Part shown: positions 51,029-60,862 of the stretch, in pieces | Layout of the letters: each line of letters opens with the position of its first letter | Numbering within the stretch: position 1 is the stretch's first letter | NCBI GenBank assembly: GCA_017941505.1 | Contig: JAGAWH010000091.1 | Location: forward strand, 1 to 64,000 | Direction: 5' to 3' | Length of the DNA stretch: 64,000 nt | From: Faecalicoccus sp. | Lineage (GTDB): Bacteria; Bacillota_I; Bacilli_A; Erysipelotrichales; Erysipelotrichaceae | Notes under the pieces: generated by a model | Told to the model about the DNA's origin: nothing | What the model saw: the letters and a program-made list of their open reading frames with translations, nothing else | The model's database searches: none | Translations under genes and position numbers: made by a program

Positions 51029-53152
51029 TTAATCCTCCAAAAGAAGCGGATGCATATTGATGTCCTGCTTCACATTACTTTTCAATGACATATGGTAATT
51101 CACTGCATCCCATACACGGTTTTTAAGGACCGTGATATTGGATGATTTAATTACCAGACGCACTCTTTTCAATCTTTGGCGCATGGAAATCTCCACCGGT
51201 CCCAACACCTTCATATCCGATAAATATTCTTTAACCGCATTCGCACTGTTCATCGCCTTTTGAACATCTGCATGCGAATAAATAATCACGGCAAGATATA
51301 CATAAGGCGGATACATACCTAGATGACGATAATTCATCTCGGTAGTAAAAAATGACAGGTAGCTATGGGTAACAATAGATTTCATCACATAGTGTGAAGG
51401 ATCATATGTTTGAATGATAACCTGACCGGGAAGCTCTCCTCTGCCGGACCTGCCGGAAGCCTGCTCCAGCATTTGATACGCAATCTCAGAAGAACGGTAA
51501 TCCACTCTTGCCAGCGCAGCATCCGCATTGATAATTCCAACTAAAGTGACACGTTCAAAATCCAGTCCCTTGGCAACCATTTGCGTACCGATCAAAATAT
51601 CCCCGTTATTTTCAAATTCTTTCAATATCTTGTTGTGGGCGTTCTTTTTTCTTGTCGTATCCGCATCCATACGCACAATATTAGCCTGCGGATACATTTC
51701 TTTAAGATTTTCTTCTAAGCGCTCGGTTCCCATACCGAAGCGGTGAAATTTAGTAGAATGACAGCTTGGACAGATACCGTTAAATGGTTCAATTCTTCCG
51801 CAGCAATGGCATACAACAGAGCGGGAAGCCTTATGATATGTCATAGCTAAGCCACACTCCGGACAGGTGATCACATGGCCGCAATCCATGCATTGTACGA
51901 CAGGTAAATACCCTCTTCGATTTAATAACAGTATCACCTGCTCATGACGATTAAGGCGTAATTGAATTTGATCCGATAAGAATTGGGAAATTCCGTTTTT
52001 AACATTTTCCTTTTTCATGTCGGTCAATAAGATTTCCGGCATCTGTTTATGAATACGCTCTTTTAGCTCTACTAAATGATACACGCCCTTATAGGCTCTG
52101 GCATACGACTCTAAAGAAGGGGTGGCTGAGGCAAAGACAACCTTGCAGCCATGATGTTTTGCCCTTTCCAAGACGATATCGCGGGTATGATAGCGTGGCA
52201 CATTATCCTGTTTATAACTGGTATCATGTTCTTCATCCATCAAGATTAAGCCAAGATTTTGAAAAGGCATAAATACAGCTGAACGAGTTCCTACCACAAT
52301 ATTGGCATTTCCGCTTTGAACCATTTTATATTGATCATATTTTTCCTGAGCATTGAGCCCTGAATGATAAATCGCAATTTTTTCCTTAAATCTAGCCTTG
52401 ATTCTTGAAATCATCATCGGCGTAAGTCCAATCTCAGGCACCAGGAATAATACCTGCCTGCCCTGCTTGAGAACCACATCGGCCAGCTGTAAAAAGATTT
52501 CTGTTTTACCGGATCCGGTAACACCGTGAAGAAGATAAATTTGATCTTTACCATTTTGAATAGTATTGACTGCATTGGACTGTTCATCGGTTAAAGCGAA
52601 ATTGGTATCGATTCCTTCCTCCATGAAAAGTTCCGGTTTCTTCTCTCTTTTCTCAAGGATCACAGCCTCTTTCTCAATCAAGTTTTTAGCTTGAGATTTT
52701 GTAAGTTTACGAAATTCACTTGCTTTCATCGGTAACAGTCCCACTATCCCATCAAAAACTTCCTGCTGTCGTTTTGTCAAGGAAACAGGATTTCCTTTGA
52801 TGGCCCAGTCTTCATAGATAACTTTATGAGCCGAACTGGATGGTTTTAAAGCCGGCGGAAGCATGGTCTTCAAGCAGCTGATTTTTGAACACACATAAAA
52901 ATCCGACATAAAATCAGCTAAAGACATTAATTCTTCATTCAACAAAGGATTTTCGTCAATCACTTCGATCACATCTTTAAGATTGGATACCCTGTTTTCA
53001 ACATCGACCGCTTCTACAAATCCGATACATTCTTTATTTCCAAACGGCACTTTTACACGACATCCCGGACTCACTTCTTTATCGCAGCGATACGTGAACG
53101 GCTGGTTCAGGGAAATCGCATTGTGCTCGATCCATACATTGATTAAACTCAT
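51029..53152 (-). CDS. priA: Primosomal replication restart helicase PriA
   Basis: 3'-5' DNA helicase that reloads the replisome at stalled forks. The Walker A LLHGVTGSGKTEIFLQ, DEEHDTSYK, the eight-cysteine zinc region (CMDCGHVITCPECG, CHCCGRIEPFNGICPSC) and the QMVAKGLDFERVTLVGI helicase motif are complete. 707 residues. No real Shine-Dalgarno precedes the ATG at 53150-53152. An extended -10 lies only 6 bp upstream, so the transcript may be leaderless. Confidence 0.97.
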   Translation of the reverse strand: MSLINVWIEHNAISLNQPFTYRCDKEVSPGCRVKVPFGNKECIGFVEAVDVENRVSNLKDVIEVIDENPLLNEELMSLADFMSDFYVCSKISCLKTMLPPALKPSSSAHKVIYEDWAIKGNPVSLTKRQQEVFDGIVGLLPMKASEFRKLTKSQAKNLIEKEAVILEKREKKPELFMEEGIDTNFALTDEQSNAVNTIQNGKDQIYLLHGVTGSGKTEIFLQLADVVLKQGRQVLFLVPEIGLTPMMISRIKARFKEKIAIYHSGLNAQEKYDQYKMVQSGNANIVVGTRSAVFMPFQNLGLILMDEEHDTSYKQDNVPRYHTRDIVLERAKHHGCKVVFASATPSLESYARAYKGVYHLVELKERIHKQMPEILLTDMKKENVKNGISQFLSDQIQLRLNRHEQVILLLNRRGYLPVVQCMDCGHVITCPECGLAMTYHKASRSVVCHCCGRIEPFNGICPSCHSTKFHRFGMGTERLEENLKEMYPQANIVRMDADTTRKKNAHNKILKEFENNGDILIGTQMVAKGLDFERVTLVGIINADAALARVDYRSSEIAYQMLEQASGRSGRGELPGQVIIQTYDPSHYVMKSIVTHSYLSFFTTEMNYRHLGMYPPYVYLAVIIYSHADVQKAMNSANAVKEYLSDMKVLGPVEISMRQRLKRVRLVIKSSNITVLKNRVWDAVNYHMSLKSNVKQDINMHPLLLED

Positions 53153-53158
53153 GTTCCC

Positions 53159-53167
53159 ATTATAACA
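53159..53167 (-). promoter_or_regulatory. Extended -10 promoter of priA, predicted leaderless start
   Basis: Minus-strand TGTTATAAT (complement of 53159-53167), then GGGAAC, then the priA ATG. A start 7 nt after the -10 would fall on the A of ATG. No convincing -35 can be seen. Confidence 0.5.
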
Positions 53168-53178
53168 TAGTCGACCGT

Positions 53179-53205
53179 AAAAAAAGGCTGATGTTGAAAT
53201 CAGCC
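53179..53205 (-). terminator. Terminator of the beta-glucosidase gene
   Basis: Stem GGCTGAT (53186-53192) / ATCAGCC (53199-53205), then TTTTTTTACG on the minus strand. Confidence 0.8.
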
Positions 53206-53219
53206 AATATCATTACATA

Positions 53220-54752
<1,533 letters not shown>

Positions 54753-54770
54753 TTAAGCTTGATCAGTTAA

Positions 54771-56123
54771 TTAAGCTTGTTCAGCTTCCTGTTCCTGCTT
54801 GTAGAGCTTAGCATCGTAACGCTTGAAGAATGGGAAGTAGATCAAGAACTCTAATGCGAAGCATCCGAGAGAAAGAATACCACCCATAATGCTGGTAGTT
54901 CCTAAGAAACCAGAGATTCCAACTGGAGATACCCAAGGAATAGCTGCATGGTTGTAAGGGAAGATACCAGAAGCGATTAAGAAGTAAGCTACTACACCAG
55001 CGATAGCTGGAGCAAAGATGAATGGAACCATCAGGTCAGGGTTATACATCATAGGAACACCAAAGATAACTGGTTCGTTAATTTCGAAGATACCAGGACC
55101 AATTGCGGCACGTCCTAAAACGCGTAACTGTTCAGACTTAGCCATGAACATCATCATGATAACTAAGCATAAAGTTCCACCAGAACCACCAATTCTCTGA
55201 TAGCATGCTGTAAATCCATCAGTAACAACATACCAGTCATCTCCACCGCGCTCGTAAACTTCAGCGTTGTGAGCGATGTTAGCTAACATAGGAGCCTGAG
55301 TGAAGGCACCGATGATGTTAGCACCGTGGATACCTACTGACCACAATGCCATTACTAAGAATTCGATGATAAATACACCGTACCAAGTATTAACTAAGTT
55401 CTGTACGAATGAGAACGGCAGACCAACTGCTGTAAATAAGTCAGTACCTAATAATACTGCGATTGCATCGATAACTGTAACTGCGAACCAAACGAATGCT
55501 GCCGGAATTAATGCTGTAAATGATTTAGATACACCTGCAGGAACTGCATCCGGTAACTTAATAACGATACCACGAACAACGCACTCTTTGTAGATCCAAA
55601 CAGCCAAGCAAGCCATCAAGATACCTACGAAGATACCAGCTGAACCAAAACGAGTAACGAATGCACCGTAAGAAATACCACCGATCATGTTGTCGCCAGT
55701 CTTCTGTACGAACTGACCATCCTGCCATACTAACTCAGTTAAAGTTAACATGTAAGCGAAGAAACCTAAGAATGCACCGTTTAGTGGATCCATATTACAG
55801 TTAAATGCTTCAGCTTTGATCTTTGTTAATTCAAAGCCCATTGCTAAACAGAAATAAATACCTACTACGTTCATTGAGAAGTAGTAACCCATCATATACA
55901 GGGAAGTGATCTTATTGAATGTTGCATCCCAGATACCCTGTAAGAAAGGCATTGCCTGTGGTAAACAGTTCAAAATTAACAGGGCAGAACCTACGATTAC
56001 GAACGGAATCGAAGCCATACCTGCAGCCATAATGGCACGTACGAATTGCTTTGTTGACAGTGTTGTTAAAGGACCCATCAGGTACTTTTCCATCAAACCA
56101 AAGAAGCCGCTACTTTCTTCCAT
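54771..56123 (-). CDS. celB: PTS cellobiose/lactose-family permease EIIC
   Basis: Membrane channel of the Lac-family PTS for beta-glucosides such as cellobiose. 450 residues, about ten helices. Family motifs include AIMAAGMASIPFVIVGSALLI near the N-terminus, GIHGANIIGAFTQAPM near 268, and the substrate-site GIFEINEPVIFGVPMMYNP near 345. No IIA/IIB domains are fused; these are separate genes upstream. Followed by a terminator and the phospho-beta-glucosidase. Confidence 0.93.
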   Translation of the reverse strand: MEESSGFFGLMEKYLMGPLTTLSTKQFVRAIMAAGMASIPFVIVGSALLILNCLPQAMPFLQGIWDATFNKITSLYMMGYYFSMNVVGIYFCLAMGFELTKIKAEAFNCNMDPLNGAFLGFFAYMLTLTELVWQDGQFVQKTGDNMIGGISYGAFVTRFGSAGIFVGILMACLAVWIYKECVVRGIVIKLPDAVPAGVSKSFTALIPAAFVWFAVTVIDAIAVLLGTDLFTAVGLPFSFVQNLVNTWYGVFIIEFLVMALWSVGIHGANIIGAFTQAPMLANIAHNAEVYERGGDDWYVVTDGFTACYQRIGGSGGTLCLVIMMMFMAKSEQLRVLGRAAIGPGIFEINEPVIFGVPMMYNPDLMVPFIFAPAIAGVVAYFLIASGIFPYNHAAIPWVSPVGISGFLGTTSIMGGILSLGCFALEFLIYFPFFKRYDAKLYKQEQEAEQA

Positions 56124-56151
56124 AATTTTTTCTCTCCTTTTAAATTTTTTG

Positions 56152-56703
56152 TTACAAGTGTGTACGTGTAACTTTCTCGTATTGTTTAATACGAGCGTAG
56201 TGCTTGTCTATGTTCATATCTATTTTTTGTAAGCGGTAGATACAAAGGAAAGCCAAGCCTGCTAATCCTGCAAAAATCGCAAATGTAATGATATGTGTGA
56301 CCAGATTGTTTGCAAAAAGCGGTAATACCTCATGTGGTGGGACAACCAGCGAAATGACAGCCATTGCGGCATCGACAATAAATTGGATACGATAGAAAAT
56401 TTTAGTCCATTTCACATCCGGATCTGTCTCTCCCAGCATCATAAACATTTCAAACAAAGGTCGAATCGACATAACAATTAACATTGCAGCCGGTGCGAAT
56501 ACCCATGTTCCCCATGTCATGAAAGCCCATTCCATGTTTAAGAAGAAAAAGAGTACCAATAAGTAACGGATCATCAGGTAGCGGTTATAGTAAAGACTTC
56601 GTAATGTCAGCCGTTTACCTTCACGTTCCTGAGCTTTGTTAACATATCTTGGGCCGAAGCCGGAATTCTTTTTTTTCTTTTTGGTATCTTTTTTTCCAAA
56701 CAT
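56152..56703 (-). CDS. Unknown four-helix membrane protein inside the PTS operon
   Basis: No family recognised. A very basic N-terminus (KKDTKKKKKN) is followed by four predicted membrane helices (about 42-60, 65-85, 108-125 and 135-160) and a charged C-terminal tail. There are no catalytic motifs. Spacing of 19 bp from celC and 28 bp from celB shows that it is a true operon member. It may assist or regulate the permease, by position only. Confidence 0.7.
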   Translation of the reverse strand: MFGKKDTKKKKKNSGFGPRYVNKAQEREGKRLTLRSLYYNRYLMIRYLLVLFFFLNMEWAFMTWGTWVFAPAAMLIVMSIRPLFEMFMMLGETDPDVKWTKIFYRIQFIVDAAMAVISLVVPPHEVLPLFANNLVTHIITFAIFAGLAGLAFLCIYRLQKIDMNIDKHYARIKQYEKVTRTHL

Positions 56704-56722
56704 CTAATCTCACCTTTCAAAA

Positions 56723-57046
56723 CTATGCAACCTTTTTAAACAGGTATTCTAACTCAACAGCCACTTCTTTCAACGTCATAGTTGTCATTAAGTGGTCTTG
56801 AGCATGAACCATGATAATCTGGATTTCGATTTCAGTTCCCTGTGCAAAAGCATGTAATAAATCTGTCTGTGCACCGTGAGCTTCAACCAATGCATCTTCA
56901 GCTTCTTTCATCTTAGCATCAGCAGTTTCGAAATCTCCTTCTTTCATTGCATCGATAGCTTCGTGAACTAATGCACGTGCATTACCACTGTGAAGAATCA
57001 ATGTGAAAGCGACCATTTGGCTCTCGTCAGTTGACATAACTGGCAT
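56723..57046 (-). CDS. celC: PTS EIIA, lactose/cellobiose family
   Basis: Three-helix phosphocarrier accepting phosphate from HPr and passing it to EIIB. The phospho-His lies in IIMVHAQDHLMT (about His81). ILHSGNARALVHEAI is typical of the N-terminal helix. 107 residues. AGGAGG precedes the ATG. A small perfect hairpin (57077-57094) and a possible internal promoter lie just upstream. Confidence 0.93.
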   Translation of the reverse strand: MPVMSTDESQMVAFTLILHSGNARALVHEAIDAMKEGDFETADAKMKEAEDALVEAHGAQTDLLHAFAQGTEIEIQIIMVHAQDHLMTTMTLKEVAVELEYLFKKVA

Positions 57047-57076
57047 ACGTCTGTCCTCCTATTTTCTCTCTATGTC

Positions 57077-57094
57077 AGTAATCTATCGATTACT
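57077..57094 (-). repeat. Hairpin upstream of the EIIA ribosome site
   Basis: AGTAATC (57077-57083), TATC, GATTACT (57088-57094); perfect 7-bp stem without a T run. It could stabilise a processed 5' end of the celC-hyp-celB mRNA. Confidence 0.4.
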
Positions 57095-57195
57095 AAAGAG
57101 CATTTTTAGTTTAACGTCCTTTGGAATCGCTCTTTTTCCATCAGACTGTTTTGTTACTAAAAATTCAGAAGGCTTGAAATACCCCACGATTGAAC

Positions 57196-57224
57196 ATTCT
57201 ATATGATAATTTACAAATAATCAA
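57196..57224 (-). promoter_or_regulatory. Possible internal promoter of the PTS operon
   Basis: Minus strand TTGATT (complement of 57219-57224), 17 bp, TAGAAT (57196-57201), inside the 253-bp gap between celA and celC. No gene is convincing in that gap. Confidence 0.4.
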
Positions 57225-57299
57225 CACGTTTCTACATCAAGCCTTTGAATTTATGGTTAAATAACAAGAATAATTTTGAAAAATAATTAAGTCTAATGA

Positions 57300-57620
57300 C
57301 TATTCAGGCATGTTCTTAAGAACTAATTCGCCCATGTTTTTGATTCCGCTAGGAATAGGTACATAAGCCTGAGGCGGAATAGAGATAACCGGTTTGCCAA
57401 CCTTTTCACCAGAAGCCTGGAGGTTCTTTAAATACATCTTAGTCTGAGGAGATACTAAGAATAAATCGAAGTCAGAAGTTTCGATCCATTTAGCACCTTC
57501 AGTAGCGCCTACAGCGTCCATAGTGATGTCGTAACCATTCTGTTTAAACCAATCAGTAGTTTTAGCTGCCATCATAGATGAAGACATACCAGCTGCACAA
57601 ATAATTAAAGCTTTTTTCAT
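57300..57620 (-). CDS. celA: PTS EIIB, lactose/cellobiose family
   Basis: Transfers phosphate to the incoming sugar. The phospho-Cys loop ALIICAAGMSSSMMA holds Cys8. The fold ends with IPPQAYVPIPSGIKNMGELVL. 106 residues. GGAGAGG precedes the ATG. First gene of the operon, after a leader of several hundred bases. Confidence 0.93.
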   Translation of the reverse strand: MKKALIICAAGMSSSMMAAKTTDWFKQNGYDITMDAVGATEGAKWIETSDFDLFLVSPQTKMYLKNLQASGEKVGKPVISIPPQAYVPIPSGIKNMGELVLKNMPE

Positions 57621-58012
57621 GATAATTTTCCTCTCCTTTTAGATTCTCTTAATCTTTAATTGTAGCGAAACATTAAAGAATGCTTTAACTTAGACAAAAC
57701 GCTTTTTATTTCCTGCAAAACAAATTCTCTTCCATCAATTCTGCTTTTTCTTCCATCTGTTTCTTCATATTTTGATCAGCTTAATAACCGCACGCTTCAC
57801 AAAAAATAAAGATTCAAACAGTGTCCAAAACAAAACTGAATTCGAATCATTTGGACCACAAAAAAGTCCAAAGCAGTTTTATCTCTGCTGTGTTTATTTT
57901 AAACCATTGACTAAACAAAAACAACATGTTTTCACCAAATGAATTTGATTTTTTTTAAAATGTAAACCGTTACAAAGATTTCCAAGAATTTTTGATAGTT
58001 TATTTATTTTAT
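57621..58012 (-). other. Long PTS leader/regulatory region without a clear gene
   Basis: About 390 bp with no credible protein gene; the largest minus-strand frame of note is a 20-codon ATG frame at 57706-57768 without a ribosome site. Visible elements: a cre-like dyad TGTAA-ACCG-TTACA at 57961-57974, which matches the CcpA consensus except for one central base; a possible promoter TTGTTT-17-TAAAAT near 57900-57930; and three GTCCAAA blocks (57823-57829, 57850-57856 inverted, 57866-57872), the last two forming a hairpin. No BglG-type antiterminator target was recognised. Confidence 0.45.
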
Positions 58013-58046
58013 AAAAAAATGCTCTACCCTTATCCGGTAGAACATT
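58013..58046 (-). terminator. Terminator of the Dlt-like operon
   Basis: Stem AATGCTCTACC (58018-58028) / GGTAGAACATT (58036-58046), one G-U pair, then TTTTTTTAT on the minus strand. Confidence 0.8.
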
Positions 58047-58058
58047 CATTTCTTTCAT

Positions 58059-59015
58059 TCAATCCAGTCCGTTTATTTCTTTAAAAGTTTTTAATGCCTC
58101 ATCCCATGATACAAACTTTTCATCCTGTCGATGGTCTTGCAGCGTGAAATGTTCATGCATATAATCCGCCAGATAATTTGTCACTTTTAAAGCGCCTGAA
58201 TAATTTAAATGGGCTCCTTTATCTCTGGTATCCTGTTTCCAATCCATGGCATCGGCAAATTCCAGATTCAAATCAATAAAGGGTAAATCTTCTTGGGCTG
58301 CATATTCGTTGACCGCATTGTATTTGGCATATGACCAATCCGTTACATTAGGTACGCGGAACAAAACCAATTCTATATTATTTTCTTCACATATTCTCTG
58401 TATCTGTTTGATCACAAATCGATTCAACAACGGGATAGGTTCTACCTGCCCGGTATCCGCCATGTGATCGGGTACTTCTTCTAAAGGATCTGCATCCTTA
58501 AAGAAGTTAAATCCTTTATTGGGATCCTTATAGGAATAATATCTTTCTCCGGTAAAATCTCTCAGCTTTAAGCTTTTCCAGCGGTTGTGATATTCAAATA
58601 ACGGGAATACTCTTCCCAGATACTCCTCTGCCAGATCGGCTGCCTGCTGTTCCGTAAAAAATACTTCTGCCTCAAGAAAGACCACAGATGGATGCTGCCT
58701 TTCTAATAAAGCTTCCAAAATCGATTCTGTATAGAATAACTGCTGTCCCGGCGTCGCACAATTGTAAGAGGTAATTCCGTATTTTTCATAAACATTTAAC
58801 GGAGATACCCCTGCCCAGGCTTCGCTGTCACCAATAAATACGACATCAACCGTATTGACATCTTCTCCTAAGATACCGGCTGCGCTGATATTGCTCATAC
58901 CATAGCCTTCCGCATTATCTTTAGGATCAAAAATCTTAGAAAGGCCCCAGAATAGAATCACAAGACCAATCAGAAAGAACAGGGTTCGAAGCACATACTG
59001 TTTGTTGATCTTCAT
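58059..59015 (-). CDS. DltD/AlgX-like SGNH-fold membrane-anchored protein
   Basis: Extracytoplasmic esterase/acyltransferase fold tethered by one N-terminal helix (about 7-27). The SGNH-type serine is in VVFIGDSEAWAG (Ser64), and the distal DKGAHLNYSG supplies Asp265 and His269. This matches the layout of DltD and of alginate/peptidoglycan O-acetylation partners of MBOAT proteins. Last gene of the operon; the ATG at 59013-59015 has AGGGGG and is preferred to one three codons earlier. It is inferred to complete acyl transfer onto an outer-surface polymer. Confidence 0.8.
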   Translation of the reverse strand: MKINKQYVLRTLFFLIGLVILFWGLSKIFDPKDNAEGYGMSNISAAGILGEDVNTVDVVFIGDSEAWAGVSPLNVYEKYGITSYNCATPGQQLFYTESILEALLERQHPSVVFLEAEVFFTEQQAADLAEEYLGRVFPLFEYHNRWKSLKLRDFTGERYYSYKDPNKGFNFFKDADPLEEVPDHMADTGQVEPIPLLNRFVIKQIQRICEENNIELVLFRVPNVTDWSYAKYNAVNEYAAQEDLPFIDLNLEFADAMDWKQDTRDKGAHLNYSGALKVTNYLADYMHEHFTLQDHRQDEKFVSWDEALKTFKEINGLD

Positions 59016-59027
59016 TATGTACACCCC

Positions 59028-60620
59028 CTAGAAATTCGCGTAAACCGGGTCCATCGGGATATACCCAACCCCATAGGCACCAAATATAATCACAAATAAA
59101 ATCAATCCATAATAGAATGCCCAGCGTACCGGTATCGGTTTTTTCGCAATTTCTTCGCGAATCCGGACTCCTCTTTCTTTCAGAAGCGATACCGCAAAGA
59201 TAATCACTAAGGTAATCCCTACGATTAAATAATCCTGAATATCAAGTCCCATATTCATTAAGGTACCGTCAAAGAGCGGAGCAAAGCTGAACTGGGTAAT
59301 CAATTTTTTAAACATGACAAGTCCGCTGCTAAGGCCATGCGCATTAAAAAACATTTCTCCGATAATAACCAAAAGACTGGTACGAATGATTCTAAAATAA
59401 CGATAAGGTTTACCGTCCCGATTGATTTTCAATTTTTCCGTCAACTTCTGACCTGTCGGTGTTATAAGAGATGCGCCAAGTATCAAAACAAAGTGATACA
59501 TTCCAAAGAAAATATAATTCCAGCCAACACCATGCCATAACCCGTTTGAAAGCCAAACCGCAAATAAGGCAATACCACCCACAAGCACAGGCCCATAGTA
59601 GCGGTCAATCTTCTTTCTTGCGCTTAATGTCAATTTTTTCATAAATTTCGACATAGAAATTGGATAAAAGACATAATCTTTAAACCACGTTCCTAATGTA
59701 ATATGCCAGCGCGTCCAGAATTCGGAAATAGATTGTGAGAAAAATGGCTGTTTGAAGTTTTCCGGTAAGGTGATTCCAAATACCTGACCCACTCCAATGA
59801 CAATATCAATGGTGCCGGAGAACTCACAATACAATTGAATGGTATAGGCAATTGCTGCCACAAACATCATAAAGCCGTTGTAGCTGTTGAAATTTGTATA
59901 TAATTCCTGAACAAGAGGATTAATGCGGTCAGAGATGACCCTTTTTTTCATTACACCCCAGCCGATTCTCTGCAGCCCAAAGGTAAAATTCACATATGTA
60001 ATAGAATTGCCTTCCCACAGTTTTTCAGCCGTTTGAGAATATCGGCAGATAGGGCCTTCCATCAGGCATGGAAAAAAGGATAAAAACAAGAATAAACGAA
60101 AGAAATTATGATCTGCTTTAATGGTTCCCCTATAAACATCTGCCATATAGGATATAGCTTGAAAGCTGTAAAAGGAAATACCGATTGGCAGAACAAAAGC
60201 CGGTATAGGAAGGGATACCGCTACGTTCAGATTGTTGAATAAAACTTGTAAATTAGAAAAGAAAAAAGCTGTGTACTTTAAAACCAATAACGTACCTATA
60301 TGTAAAACAGCACCCAACGTTAAAAACCTGGCTTTTTTCTTTTGGATTTGCTGTTTTAACTCTTTTCTTTCTGCTCTTTCCAATGTTTTTTTCTTTGTAT
60401 CAAATTCATTTTGAAGGGAATCCATCTTTATGCCCGTATAGTACATAATAAGGGCAGAAGCGATGATAAAAACAATGAGTTTTCCACTGATCAGATAAAA
60501 GAGAAGACAATCCAGAAACAATAAACTCATCCATCGTTTGGACTTCGGTGTTATCTGATACAGACAAAATGAAAACGGCAAAAAGCCAAACAAGAAAAAC
60601 AACGAGTGGTAGGAAGACAA
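59028..60620 (-). CDS. MBOAT acyltransferase (DltB-like)
   Basis: Polytopic O-acyltransferase (about eleven helices) that takes the acyl group from the carrier protein across the membrane. Core motifs FWTRWHITLGTWFKDYVFYP (His306) and SNGLWHGVGWNYIFFG (invariant His363) are intact. 530 residues, longer than DltB (about 400) because of a charged cytoplasmic segment at about 65-100. The start is TTG (60618-60620), directly after the carrier-protein TAA and preceded by GAGGAGG; no ATG fits. Confidence 0.9.
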   Translation of the reverse strand: MSSYHSLFFLFGFLPFSFCLYQITPKSKRWMSLLFLDCLLFYLISGKLIVFIIASALIMYYTGIKMDSLQNEFDTKKKTLERAERKELKQQIQKKKARFLTLGAVLHIGTLLVLKYTAFFFSNLQVLFNNLNVAVSLPIPAFVLPIGISFYSFQAISYMADVYRGTIKADHNFFRLFLFLSFFPCLMEGPICRYSQTAEKLWEGNSITYVNFTFGLQRIGWGVMKKRVISDRINPLVQELYTNFNSYNGFMMFVAAIAYTIQLYCEFSGTIDIVIGVGQVFGITLPENFKQPFFSQSISEFWTRWHITLGTWFKDYVFYPISMSKFMKKLTLSARKKIDRYYGPVLVGGIALFAVWLSNGLWHGVGWNYIFFGMYHFVLILGASLITPTGQKLTEKLKINRDGKPYRYFRIIRTSLLVIIGEMFFNAHGLSSGLVMFKKLITQFSFAPLFDGTLMNMGLDIQDYLIVGITLVIIFAVSLLKERGVRIREEIAKKPIPVRWAFYYGLILFVIIFGAYGVGYIPMDPVYANF

Positions 60621-60848
60621 TTAGTCCTCCTCTACCAGGCGTTCTACCATTGCGTTCAGTGCTTCAACAGAATTAAAATTCTTCGGAACGATTTCAACCG
60701 CAGGAATGATAATATCAAATTCCTCTTCCAATTGGGCTACCAGCGATATGATAGACAGTGAGTCAAGAAAATGACCGTCAATCAAATCAGTCCTGTTTAC
60801 ATCCAAATCGGGGTTAATATCCAATAAAATCTCTTTAATTTTGTCCAT
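60621..60848 (-). CDS. Acyl/aminoacyl carrier protein (DltC-like)
   Basis: 75-residue helical carrier with the phosphopantetheine site GHFLDSLSII (Ser30 in Asp-Ser-Leu). The acidic helix II (QLEEEFDIIIPAVEI) is DltC/ACP-like. It would carry the activated substrate as a thioester between the adenylating enzyme and the MBOAT protein. Its stop codon abuts the MBOAT start. Confidence 0.92.
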   Translation of the reverse strand: MDKIKEILLDINPDLDVNRTDLIDGHFLDSLSIISLVAQLEEEFDIIIPAVEIVPKNFNSVEALNAMVERLVEED

Positions 60849-60862
60849 TTTCTATCCTCCTG

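Noticed and set aside
57100..57206. Open minus-strand stretch between celA and celC
   Set aside because: About 45 codons without a credible start codon or ribosome site; could be a remnant but nothing identifies it.
57706..57768. 20-codon ATG frame in the PTS leader on the minus strand
   Set aside because: No ribosome site and no recognisable peptide; kept only as a note in the leader description.
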